The position numbers and the translations under genes were made by a program. Below are positions 22,616 through 32,686 of a stretch of 64,000 nt of DNA, one piece after another (position 1 is the stretch's first letter; each line of letters starts with the position of its first letter). A model generated the notes under the pieces. It did no database searches. It was not told where the DNA came from and saw only the letters and a program-made list of their open reading frames with translations. The stretch comes from Dactylorhiza incarnata (Eukaryota; Streptophyta; Magnoliopsida; Asparagales; Orchidaceae): assembly GCA_033032865.1 (NCBI GenBank), contig JAWHQI010000068.1, positions 6,076,001 to 6,140,000 of the forward strand, read 5' to 3'.

Positions 22616-24426
22616 TGCATTGTATTCTGGCCACTCCACGTCCGCTAGATGACTGGAGGAGGACGAGTATCTTCTCTCTGATCTTTAAGAGTGGTGACAA
22701 GCTGTGCAAGCTCATTATAGATAGTGGTAGCTGTGTGAATGTTATCTCTGAGAATGCTGTTAAACGTATGAATCTGACCACGAAACCACACCCCACACCC
22801 TACCAGGTAGCTTGGGTTAGCAAGGTTACCATCCCAGTTAGCAAGCGTTGCCTGCTCCCTCTTGCCTTTAAATCTTACACTGATGAGGTCTGGTGTGCTG
22901 TCCTCCCCATGGACGCGTGCCACGTGTTATTAGGCCGCCCTTGGCTTTATGACCGTGACGTCACACATTTTGGTCAAGCCAATACTTATGAATTCAAATT
23001 CAATGGTAAGACCATCACTTTGAGACTGACCGTTCCGAAGGAGCCGGTAGCTTTGGCTAAGGACACTACCGTCCCGGCCGAGAGGAAGGCCTTGAGCCTA
23101 GTTAGTAGGAGAGAGTTTGTGAGAGATCCTTTTCTTGAGGGAGTTATGTACGCATTAGTTCTTATGAGTGCGAAGGGTGAATCGGAAGCGTTGAATGATT
23201 TGCCTAGGGAGTTACGGGTACTTTTAGACGAATATAAGGACGTGTACCCAGACGAGTTGCCTTCTGTGTTACCTCCATTGAGGAACATACACCATGCGAT
23301 AGATCTTATTCCGGGTTCGTCCCTGCCGAACCAACCCCACTATAGGCTTCATCCCGCGGCCCACAAAGAGCTGCAGACTCAGATCGAGGATTTGATGATA
23401 AAAGGATTCATCAGGAATAGCATGAGTCCTTGTGCGGTGCCAGCCCTTCTTTCCCCCAAGAAGGATGGTACGTGGCGGATGTGTGTTGATAGCCGCGCTA
23501 TCAACAAAATCACCATCAAGTACCGATTTCCTATTCCGCGCTTAGATGACCTTCTCGATGTCTTATCTGGCGCCACGATATTTTCTAAGTTAGATTTACG
23601 AAGCAGCTATCACCAGATAAGGATCCGCGAGGAAGATGAGTGGAAGACGACGTTTAAGTCTAAGGACGGGTTATACGAGTGGCTTGTGATGCCCTTCGGG
23701 CTATCCAATGCCCCCAGCACATTCTCCCGGATGATGACGCAAGTTTTTCAGCCATTCATGGGGAAGTTCGTAGTTGTCTACATCGATGACATCTTGGTTT
23801 ACAACACTACTACCACCGAGCACATCTCCCACATGAGAGTGGTTCTTTCCACCCTACGGAAGGAAACTTTATTTCTGAATGTCAAGAAATGCACTTTCCA
23901 TGTTACGGAGGTGGAGTTTTTAGGCTACATCGTTGGAACGGAGGGCATTAGAGTCCACCCTAGCAAGGTTAAGGTGATTAAGGACTGGCCCGTGCCGACC
24001 ACAATACGTGAGGTGAGGAGCTTCCATGGGTTGGCAAATTTCTACCGTCGTTTCATCAAATACTTTAGCAGCATCATGGCCCCCATTAGTGACTGCATGA
24101 AAAAAGGTGAGTTTACTTGGACGAAGTCCGCCACCTTCGCTTTCCAACGCATCAAAGAGCTTATTACGGAGGCACCCATCTTACGTCTATCTGACTTCTC
24201 GAAAGTCTTTGAGCATACTTGTGACACTTCGGGCGTGGGGATAGGAGGTGTCTTGAGTCAGGAAGGGCACCCTGTGAGTTTCTTTAGTGAAAAGTTGGCG
24301 GGCGCTAAATTGAATTATTCCAACAATGATAGGGAATTTTATGCGGTCATTAGATGCTTACACCACTGGCAGCATTATCTCCTCTCTAAGGAGTTCGTGA
24401 TCCTCTCCGATCACGAAGCATTATGA
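22609..24426 (+). pseudogene. Element B pol: protease, RT, RNase H N-terminal part
   Basis: 605-codon frame. Protease with LIIDSGSCVNVIS at ~residues 36-48 and VLLGRPWLYDRDV; a cleavage/linker region; RT (~250-480) with GTWRMCVDSRAIN, SKLDLRSSYHQIRI, FGLSNAPSTFSRMM and catalytic VVYIDDILVY; RT thumb VRSFHGLANFYRRFI; RNase H beginning HTCDTSGVGIGGVLSQEG. It ends at TGA 24424-24426 in SDHEAL-stop-FINGQHKI, consistent with a CGA-to-TGA change, and continues in the same frame. Confidence 0.9.
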
Positions 24427-25812
24427 TTTATCAATGGCCAACATAAAATCAGCCTGCGTCACGCCAAGTGGGTACCCTTCCTACATGGTTACACTTTTAA
24501 TCTCAAACACCTTAAGGGAGCGGACAATCGGGTTGCGGACGCTCTTAGTCGCCTATCCCTTTTAGTCACCACTATGGAGGTTAACGTTGTCCGGTTCGAG
24601 CGAATCAAAGATGAGTACGCTACATGCCCGGATTTTCAGGATTCTTACCTATCTGCCCAGGATAGTTCCCCCACCACTATTACTGCGTTCGTTATCAAGG
24701 ATTGCTACCTCTTTTGGCATGGGAAATTATGTATTCCGCAGTCATCTCTACGTCTCCATATCATCTGGGAACTGCATAGTGGCGGGTTGAGTGGCCATTT
24801 CGGTAGAGATAAGACTATCACCCTAGTTGAGGAAATGTTTTATTGGCCAAAGTTGAAGGCAATGGTAGGACGGGTAGTGAGTAGTTGCCGTACTTGCCAA
24901 GTTTCCAAGGGCACCAAAACCAACGTCGGTTTATATACTCTGTTGCCTATACCATCCGTACCTTGGGAGGATGTGAGCATGGACTTTGTCTTAGGCCTAC
25001 CCACCACTTTTTGTCGTCACGATTCTATCTTCATAGTTGTGGATTGGTTCTCCAAAATGGCAAATTTTATACCATGTACTAGAACCGACGACGCATCTCA
25101 TATCGCAAAGCTATATTTTAAGGAATTTGTTAGTCACCGAGGAGTGCCGAAGACAATTGTCTCGGATAGGGATGTTAAGTACACGAGCTACTTCTGGAAG
25201 ACACTTTGGATCCTAATGGGTACCAAACTATTGTTTTCCTCCGCCTATCCTCTAACCGATGGGCAAACTGAGGTGGTTAACCGGAGCCTAGGGAACCTTC
25301 TTAGATGTCTCGTGAGTGATCATAAAGGCACATGGGATCTTCTTCTTCCCCATGCTCAGTTAGCCTACAACAATTCCAAAAATCGGTCCACCGGTTTGTC
25401 TCCAAATGAGATTGTCCACGGGTACAAGGCCCCGGTGCCTCTTGACTTGGTTCCCTTGCCCCCAACATACAAGGCAAGTCAATTTGCACAATCCTTCGCC
25501 CAACATATTCACGACCTTCATGCACGTATACGAGCTACCTTGACCGCTCAGTATGATTCTTATCAGGCACACGCCAATATACATCGGAGAGTGTCACACT
25601 TCAAGGTTGGCGACTTGGTCTTAGTACGATTAGTTCCCGAACGTTTGCCATCTGGCACCGTTAAAAAGTTAGCACCTAAGCGCACCGGCCCTTTTCGGTT
25701 CATCAAGAAAATAGGTGACAACGCTTTTGTTTTGGATTTGCCTGTCGAATGGGGAATCTCCCCTATTTTTAACATCTCGGATTTAACGATGTTCGTATCG
25801 CCTCCAAATTAG
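24427..25812 (+). pseudogene. Element B pol: RNase H end and integrase
   Basis: Same frame as the preceding part. It opens with FINGQHKISLRHAKWVPFLH and ADNRVADALSRLS (RNase H tether), then integrase: zinc region (HSGGLSGHFGRDKT...CRTCQVSKGT), core SMDFVLGLP, VSDRDVKYTSYFW and the Glu in TDGQTEVVNRSLGNLL, and a GPF motif (RTGPFRFIKKIG). A TAG at 25810-25812 separates it from the chromodomain segment in the same frame. Confidence 0.88.
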
Positions 25813-26334
25813 TTGAGTTCCTTGACGTCTTCTCCTTCCACCAAATCTTCTAATGGGTTGGGGAGTGGTAGTACGGATGACCTCTCTCTATCGGTTCCCA
25901 CAGGTATTTCACCGGATGGTAAGTCGCATACTTTTATTCCTACTGCTGATATGTTCCCTAGGTTTCCGAAGACTTTTCTCACTCCGGACATGATACTTAC
26001 TGCGGAGCCACTTACTACCTCGGAGGGTGCTACTTACCGCTTCCTCATCCATTGGCGTGATCGCCCTCCTTCAGACGATTCATGGGTCCTCACGACGGAG
26101 CTTCAACGACTGGATGCTGATCTTCTCCGCCGCTACCTCTCAGACCACGCATCGGAGATGCTTGATTTTGAGTGGGGGAGGATTGATGGCGCGTCCCCTC
26201 CGACACTCCTTGATGATGATGACCCGGCTGCCGAGGCGCTGCGCCACAAAGATTTGAGGTGTCGTGATGATGCTGATGGAAGACCGCGTTATAATCTCCG
26301 CCCGCAGCGTGCCAAAACCGCCATGAATAATTAG
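25813..26334 (+). pseudogene. Element B pol C-terminus: chromodomain, reading through PPT into 3' LTR
   Basis: Follows the TAG at 25810 in the same frame. The segment ILTAEPLTTSEGATYRFLIH, then WRDRPPSDDSWV and LQRLDADLLRRYL, is a chromodomain (expected to tether integration to modified chromatin). The frame then runs through the polypurine tract (coding W-G-R-I-D-G) and 151 bp into the 3' LTR, ending in a basic tail (PRYNLRPQRAKTAMNN). Overlap of pol with the LTR is known in CRM elements; element D shows the same layout here. Confidence 0.83.
26171..26183 (+). other. Element B polypurine tract
   Basis: AGTGGGGGAGGAT directly before the 3' LTR (TGATGGCG at 26184). The identical core GTGGGGGAGGAT precedes element D's 3' LTR at 55898-55909. 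Confidence 0.85.
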
Positions 26335-27402
26335 ACTTTTATTCATGCACTTTTTTTATATTAATAAATATAAAATTATTTCATGCTAGATGATAATTTT
26401 ATATTTATTAAAATGGTTGTAATTTTTAATTTGAACTCTTAATTTCATTTTAGTGTGTATTTAAACATACGGATGGATGAGGTTTCATCTCCATCATGGA
26501 TGGTTATGATTTTGTGTAAACTCCTATTTAAAGGGGTCCTTATGAAGGAATGAGATATTGAAGACCAAAGAAACCCTAATCTCCCCCTTAGAGATTTCGG
26601 CCAAGAGGAGGAAACCTCTTGCCGCCGCCCCCCTCTCTTGGTGTGACTCCAAGGCCGCCTCCCTCCATCCTCTTCGGTGCGACTCCGGCGAGACTTCCGT
26701 GGTGCGACTCCAAGGAAGAAAGGGTGCTTCTCCATTCGGTGCGACGCCGGTGGAATCGTGGAGAGAGAGATTCTCCCACCTTATCCTGTGTGTTCATCTT
26801 CATGGTTGGGTAACCCCTCTCCTTGCTAGTGATTCCTTCTACGCTTAGTTTGTGGAGGTTTTGTCGAATCGTTTTATCCGTGGCTTTAATTTTCTCGCTT
26901 GCAAAAATCTGAAATCTAAGTGTTGTTATTGAATCTCTTGTTGTTCGGATCGGGTAGATCCGGTGCGAGAGCGAAGATTGGCCTAGCCTTGATTTGCTCT
27001 CCAAGATTGGCGCACTTGGCGCTAACAAGGGAGTTAATCTCAACTAGCGCTTTATCGCCGCTTGAATGTTCACCACCGCTCCAGGAAAATTGCCGCTGCA
27101 TTTTGAAATGAATCGATTGATGGAATAGATGCTTGTGTAGGTGCGGTGAGTTGTGTGCTTGTTGGAGAGGTAGGTCTTAAGGACGTTGTATCGAGTCCGG
27201 CATACGGTGAGTTGTGTGCTTGTCGGAGAGGTAGGTCCTAAGGACGTTGTATCGAGTCCCGCATATTTTATCTATCAGATTTGGAGAGCCAACCGACCCC
27301 TTTTCGTTCGCTTTTGGTCGGAGCTCTTCCATGTTATGTTATTTTCTGTGATGAATGTTTCCGATAGAGTAACGTCCACGTCGTCACGGTACCCCTACAT
27401 CA
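26184..27402 (+). repeat. Element B 3' LTR
   Basis: 1219 bp. Matches the 5' LTR with scattered differences and an extra ~35 bp at about 27243-27278 (a second partial copy of GTTGTATCGAGTC). Ends CTACATCA, then target duplication AATTT. Confidence 0.93.
26525..26532 (+). promoter_or_regulatory. Element B 3' LTR TATA-like box
   Basis: TATTTAAA, the counterpart of 20172-20179. Confidence 0.45.
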
Positions 27403-27407
27403 AATTT

Positions 27408-28970
27408 TTTATAATGCTCGTCCTTCCGCTCGTTGTTTATTTTCGAGGGATAAGGAAGGGATGGGCTAAAAATGTTTGGCACAGTCGAAATACTCGTTGT
27501 ATCATCTATCGAGAGAGGGGGTGGAGGGGTCGGTGTTGAAACATGTACCTTGGGCTCAACCCGTTTTGGGGAGGTTACCTCTTTGCCGCTGCGAAGGTCT
27601 ATGGCGTTGGCATTTTCTCGGGGGTTTGGATCTGTGTTCCCTGGTAGAGCTCCATATGGCCGCTCGGAGACCATCTTTGCCAGCTGTCCCACCTAATTTT
27701 CCAAGTTTTTAATCGATCCGGTAATATTCCGGATATTTGACTCGGTGGACGCAACGTATTTAGCAAAAATATCTTCGAGCGGAGAAGGTTTTGGAGGTGG
27801 AGGCTGAAATCCGTTTGGAAATCCTTGCGGAAATCCTTGCGGATTTACAATTGGTGGCCTCTGAGCATTATTAGGATTGCTCCAGGAAAAATTTGGGTGG
27901 TTCCTCCAACCCGGATTATAATTATTACTATACGGATTGTTATTAGGGTTGAAGGGGGGCCTAACTGGGTTGCCTAGGTAATCTATAGTTTCTTCGACAA
28001 AAGTATAATTATTATTATTAGTAGTAGGAGCCCAAGCGGGAGTGGAGGAGGAAGCAGTCATCTTCGTCACTTGCTTACTTAGCCGATCCACTTGCGAGGC
28101 TAGGTGAGCAGTGGCATCCACTTCATAAATCCCGGTCGGTTTGGCAGGGCGAGATCTAGGCGCATTCCATTGATAGGTGTTCATGGTCATTTCCTCGAAC
28201 AGAGCTTGAGCGGTCGGCGGGGTTTTGTTGTTTAACATTCCCCCGGCGACTGCATCGATAATCTGTCGCGTGGAAAAATTTAGGCCATTATAAAACGTCT
28301 GATCCTATAGCCAGGACGGTAGCGCATGATGAGGACATCTACGCAGGAACTCTTTAAAACTCTCCCAAGTCTCATAGAGAGACTCAGAATCGTATTGAAT
28401 GAAAGAGGCGATATCCGTACGTAACTTAGCGGTTTTTGACGGGGGAAAATATTTAGTTAAAAAGTGTTCCGTCAATTGGGCTCACGTGGTTATGGATCCT
28501 CTGGGAAGAGAAGTTAACCACACTTTTGCCTTTGTCCGTAACGAAAAGGGAAATAAGCGTAAACGTATGGCATCGTCAGTAACGCCATTAATTTTGAAAG
28601 TATCGCAGATTTCCAAAAAGTTAGAAAGATGTAAGTTTGGATCCTCATCTGGCAGACCGTCAAATTGTACTGACTGTTGTACCATTTGAATGATGCAAGA
28701 TTTTATTTCAAAATTATTATTAGCCACTGTTGGGCGCGTTATACTCGATCTTGTATCCTCCAGATTTGGCCTGGCATAATATGTCATGGTCCGTGGCGGG
28801 GCCACATCTGGAATTTGATCAGCCATAGGTTCAGTGTAAGTATCTCCGACAGACTCTTCGGGAAATTTGAGTAAGTTTTTATCGCGAAGTCGAAGGCGCT
28901 CGTGAAGAGTGCGCTCGATTTCGGGGTCAAAAGGGATATTCGAATCGTCCGAGGAGTTTCCTCGGGTCAT
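27408..28970 (-). pseudogene. Element C gag (Athila type), minus strand, three in-frame stops
   Basis: Reading the minus strand from ATG 28970: N-terminal acidic segment, then IQMVQQSVQFDGLPDEDPNL and IRLRLFPFSLRTKAKVWL, RTDIASFIQYDSESLYETWE, FYNGLNFSTRQIIDAVAGG, a Gln/Asn/Pro-rich stretch, and NAIDLRSGK. Stops are TGA at 28484-28482 (family has Trp), TAG at 28307-28305 and TAG at 27695-27693 (family has Gln). All lie in one frame, so the original was continuous. It continues across the B insertion at 19832. Confidence 0.85.
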
Positions 28971-29290
28971 ATACTAATAATAAAAATGATATATTTTTTT
29001 TTGGCTTTTTGTAATAAATTTTTTTTATTTTTTGTAGATAAATATATATATATATATATTTTTAATTTTTTTTCGTGGAGATGCGGGGATTTCTTCGGAT
29101 TGTTCTTTTTTCTTTGTTTTTGTTAACCTTTATTTGATGAGATTAGAGTTAGGCAGGTGTTTCCAAAGAGTCTCGCAAGTACTCCTACTTTGAGAAATTA
29201 ACCGTTATCCTATCGAAAGATAGAAGTAACGGTCTTTTTCTGTTTTCGAAATATTGACGATTACACCCTGACTACAACGCCGAATTCTAT
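28971..29290 (-). other. Element C leader with degenerate primer site
   Basis: About 320 bp between gag ATG and LTR, AT-rich with a (TA)n run near 29042-29060. On the minus strand the LTR end ...AAATCA is followed by ATAGAATTCGGCGTTGTAGTC, a possible decayed version of the Asp-type primer site seen in AthN. The match is poor. Confidence 0.45.
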
Positions 29291-30665
29291 TGATTTTTAA
29301 AATAGCAAAGGAGAGTTTTGCACTAATTTGGTTTGAACAGTTTTTGTTTAAATTTTAATCCGAACTAATCATATAATAAAGGCAAGTATACCTTATCGTG
29401 AGTAATACATGATATTTTGTTTTAGAAAATATCGAGGTCGTATATTTCCGCGGATCGTGTTGATTAAGCTACTTTGAGGAACGAACTATTATTTTATCGG
29501 AATAAGTTTTTAGTGTGAGTTTTTAAAAGCAAACGATAGTAAGCGTATAACTAGAGTTATAAACGATGATAATAATAACGCCCGATGTCGAATTACCTTG
29601 AGACGAAAATAGTCTTTTTTAGAGGTAAAAGAGATGACTTTTTAAAACTTAAAACGGCTTGGCCGTGGAGGTTCCATAATTATGCATGTTCCTCTCTCGA
29701 GGGTCCGCCCACCTGAGATTATTAAATTTCGACCATTGAATCTTCTTAATACTCGCCTATGTTGTGAACCCCGCTATTGGGTTTTTACTTCCAATTTGTG
29801 AGACTTACCTCATCCTCTCTCGGGGGTAGAACGCACTTCTCTTTACCCGTGAGCGATCAGTCCGTATGCACGAGCCTCTCGGCAAACTAGTGTACGGAGA
29901 CGGAAATGAAAACCACACATCGATTATGTGGCTCCACTCAACGTTATTCTCGGGTAAACCTTAAGCGTTAATTATTTTAGAAGGAGATGATTTATTTTTA
30001 GAAAAGCTATTTTTGTGTCCCAATGCTCTTCGACATCGTGCGCTAAAGGAAATTAGCCACTCATCGGAATGGAGACGGCATTAATAATTAGAAAATACAT
30101 GTTTAATTACTTAAGCGGATATAAGTGGATAAAAAGAAAAATAAAAAGACTTATATAAAAGCAGTAATAATATTCTTCCCAACCGTCTTAATTAAGCGCT
30201 AAAGAAACTTAGCCTCTCATCCGGGACGGGGGTGGTATAAACAGTTATATAAGGACTGAAATAAAGCTAAGTTACAAAAAAGAAAAATATTATCTCATAT
30301 ATGCACGCACTCTACTTGTAATAAAATGACTGAATCGAAAGAAAGCGTTTAAACGAAAGCGATAAATAAAGCGTTTAAAGAAAGCGATAAACTATTTTTA
30401 TGAAAGCAATAAACCTAAATTATGAAAGCAATAAACTAAATTATGAAAGCAATAAAACTATTCTCATACATACACACACACACTAACATAAATAAAAAAG
30501 GAAGATGATCCAAATGAGAAAACAACATTTTATTTCTAAAAGGCGAAAAGTACAAACAAACATAAACTTAATTGCATAAAGAAAAGCTCACAATAACTCA
30601 AAAGAACTCAAATATACTAACAAGAACTCAAAATTTGGATGAGAAATGCTTCAGCCGAGCCCCTC

Positions 30666-30673
30666 TATTTATA
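30666..30673 (-). promoter_or_regulatory. Element C LTR TATA-like box
   Basis: TATAAATA on the minus strand (GCCTATAAATAGAGG context), just downstream of the U3 palindrome array in element orientation. Confidence 0.5.
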
Positions 30674-30692
30674 GGCAAAATTTTATTTTTAC

Positions 30693-31260
30693 ACGCCCTA
30701 GGTCACGGGCGTGACTTGGATGTCACGGGCGTGACTTAGGGCGTGACATTTGCGCGTGCTATAGGGGTCACATCCGCCGTCTTCTGGAAGGTCTGGCCGT
30801 CAAACATGGCTGTACACGGGCGTGACCTGCAGTGTCACGGGCGTGACAGTGGGCGGCACATATCTGCTTGAACTGGGGCGTGACGGCTGGCTTGTGCGCT
30901 GGATTCTTCGAACGCCTGGAGAGAGAGAGTTCGTCGATCGCAGCTTGGAGAGCTTTCGTCAAACGCAGGGGAGGGCGCTTTCGTCGAACATAGGGGATGG
31001 CGCTTTCGTCGAACATAGGGGATGGCGCTTTCGTCGAACGCAACTTGTAGAACTTTCGTGGAACGCAGTTCGTAGAACTTTTGTAAAACGCAGTTCGACG
31101 TTCGTCGAACGCAGGGGCAGAGGGCCTTCGTCGAACGCAGTTTGTAGAACTTTCGTCGAACGCAGTTCGACGTTCGTCGAACACAGCTCGGAGATTGGCA
31201 TTTTAAAATTACATGTCCTTGGTCACGAGCGTGACATGTTGTCAAGGGCGTGACTCAGGG
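30693..31260 (-). repeat. Element C U3 arrays: GTCACGGGCGTGAC palindromes and TTCGTCGAACGCAG units
   Basis: CACGGGCGTGAC-type palindromes recur near 30702-30750, 30816-30848 and 31219-31256. Between them (30954-31190) TTCGTCGAACGCAG or close variants recur at least eight times, some as CGCTTTCGTCGAAC. The minus-strand frames this generates are low-complexity by-products. Confidence 0.85.
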
Positions 31261-31431
31261 CGTGACTTGACAAAAATTGCCAAAATCTGCAAAAACAAAA
31301 ATAAAACTAAGTTAGTAACAAAAAATGATAAAACAAGCAATTTATTCATTAATTTGCATAGAAAATTTTCAATATTAATTAAAATTATACTAATAATTAT
31401 ACTAAAAATACATATATTTTATTACTTATCA

Positions 31432-32686
31432 ATACCGCGACGACAAAAATGGTGCACGCCATCGCCGACCCTTTTAAAGAACGCCATCGCCATAAGGAAT
31501 TTTAAGTTATAATTATTCAATTATAAATTATTAAATATCATTATCATGTTTATTTTTATTTTGGTCTGTATTTAGATAAATAATAATTATAATTATTCTA
31601 TTATAATTATTAATTATCATTATCATGTTTATTTATATTTTGGTCTGCATTTAGTGAGGTTTATTTTGTTTAATTAGGGATTATATATTTCCTTATTTTC
31701 GTTATTTGATTTGGGTTGCATGTAGCCATAAGTTATTCTGCATTCATGATGGACTATTTTTGAGCCATCTAATTTTAGAATTTTATCTTGGAGGAGATTG
31801 AGTGGTGTAGCCTATAAATAGGCCATATATTGTAATGAGATGACTATTGAATGATAAAAAAATTGAATCCTAAAATTTGAATCCCCTCTTTTGGTTTCCC
31901 CCTCTCTCTCTTTCTCTCTAAGAATTTCGGCCCTCCTCTTTCTTGGCTGCCCCCTCCCCCTTGCCTCTTTCCTCTTGGCCGCCGGCCAACCTCTTCCTCC
32001 TCCCCCTCCGTGGCAAGTTTCGGCCATCTCCCCTCTCCCTCTCCTATTCTTCCTCCTCTTGGGAACATTCCGGCCAAGGTGAAGAAAGAAGAAGAAAAGG
32101 GTCGTGGTTTCGTAGAATCAAATCCGGCGTGAAGCGATGAAGGCGAACGAGTTTCTCTCCATTCGACGCGGCTCCGGTGGATCCGTTGAAGAACGATTTG
32201 GGCGAGTGCATGCTTGAGGATAATCCCATCTCAAGCGGGGTAATAAAATTTCTACTTGTGAGATTTCCCTCTTGTTAATTTCTTGTGGTGGTAATTTTGG
32301 CGTGATCTTCGAATCACTTGAATAATCGTGGTTTTCTTCGATCGATTTGTGCACTCTTCTTATTTCTTTTAATTTCCAAAGAGGATTGGCGAACCTCAAC
32401 TTTTTGTTGGGAGAGATCTACCCTTTTGAAATTGTAATTTTTGGTAGATCTCTTTTGGTACAACTCAAGCTCGTTCGGACCGGGTGAGTCATTTTAGTCG
32501 GGAAGAATATTGGCCTATAGCCATCTATTCAACCTCTAACGGCGTGACTACCCGTACGTTAGCATCTAATTGATAATTAATGTGTTGCGTGTATGCTGTG
32601 AGTATTTTTGTGAGAGCGTAAAATTTGGGAGCGTTGAGAGGGAATGCAAGCGTATTCATAGCGATCGTGTTGGAGAGCGTAGCCTG
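31432..32686 (+). repeat. D-prime: truncated LTR related to element D
   Basis: Resembles the element D LTRs in order of landmarks: pol-tail remnant, GTGGTGTAGCCTATAAATAGG TATA context (31805-31820), pyrimidine-rich stretch with AATTTCGGCC, GACTACCCGT near 32545, and an AGCGTTG-TCG-rich end. It begins abruptly at element C's LTR end, so its first ~200 bp were displaced by C. It stops ~30 bp short of the expected LTR end, where element E's truncated LTR begins. Sequence identity to D is low, so it is a separate family or very old. Confidence 0.65.
31813..31820 (+). promoter_or_regulatory. D-prime LTR TATA-like box
   Basis: TATAAATA in GTAGCCTATAAATAGGCC, aligned with the element D boxes. Confidence 0.45.

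Larger units (their letters stand above)
19833..27402 (+). mobile_element. Element B: chromovirus (Galadriel/CRM-like), structurally complete, coding broken
   Basis: 7570 bp with LTRs 19833-21016 and 26184-27402, both TGATGGCGCG...CTACATCA, a Met-type primer site at 21020, gag, pol with chromodomain and a polypurine tract. Target duplication AATTT at 19828-19832 and 27403-27407, inside element C's gag. The right LTR has an extra ~35 bp near 27243. Gag has a nonsense codon and a lost zinc-knuckle Cys; gag to pol is shifted by one base; pol has two further stops. It is probably immobile without helper proteins. The lineage call rests on RT and the chromodomain and could be refined by phylogeny. 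Confidence 0.93.
19624..31431 (-). mobile_element. Element C: degenerate Athila-type Ty3 element, minus strand, interrupted by B
   Basis: Visible parts on the minus strand: 5' LTR (29291-31431), leader (28971-29290), gag (28970-27408), then after the B insertion further gag-protease linker (19832-19624), cut off by element A's right LTR at 19623. The remaining pol and 3' LTR must lie left of the window, beyond A. Gag resembles the Athila type (FYNGLNFSTRQIIDAVAGG, NAIDLRSGK, INVPFCEALSQMPKYVKYLK). Three in-frame stops show it is old. Its LTR end at 31431 interrupts the D-prime LTR, so C itself was inserted into an older element. Confidence 0.82.
29291..31431 (-). repeat. Element C 5' LTR (minus strand)
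   Basis: On the minus strand it begins TGATAAGTAATAAAAT (31431) and ends AAAAATCA (29291), 2141 bp, with terminal TGAT/ATCA as in AthN. U3 contains GTCACGGGCGTGAC palindromes and a TTCGTCGAACGCAG array (30693-31260) followed by a TATA-like box at 30666. The boundaries come from terminal motifs and from the switch to D-prime sequence at 31432; there is no second LTR in the window for comparison. Confidence 0.65.

Noticed and set aside
27186..27539. 117-codon plus-strand frame crossing the B 3' LTR into element C
   Set aside because: Spans an insertion junction, so it cannot be an old gene; no domain seen.
29265..29290. Confident primer-binding site for element C
   Set aside because: The resemblance to the Asp-type site is weak; kept only as a possible degenerate site in the leader entry.
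30768..31253. Overlapping 80-143-codon frames on both strands with repetitive residues
   Set aside because: Generated by the TTCGTCGAACGCAG array in element C's U3; low complexity and open on several frames at once.
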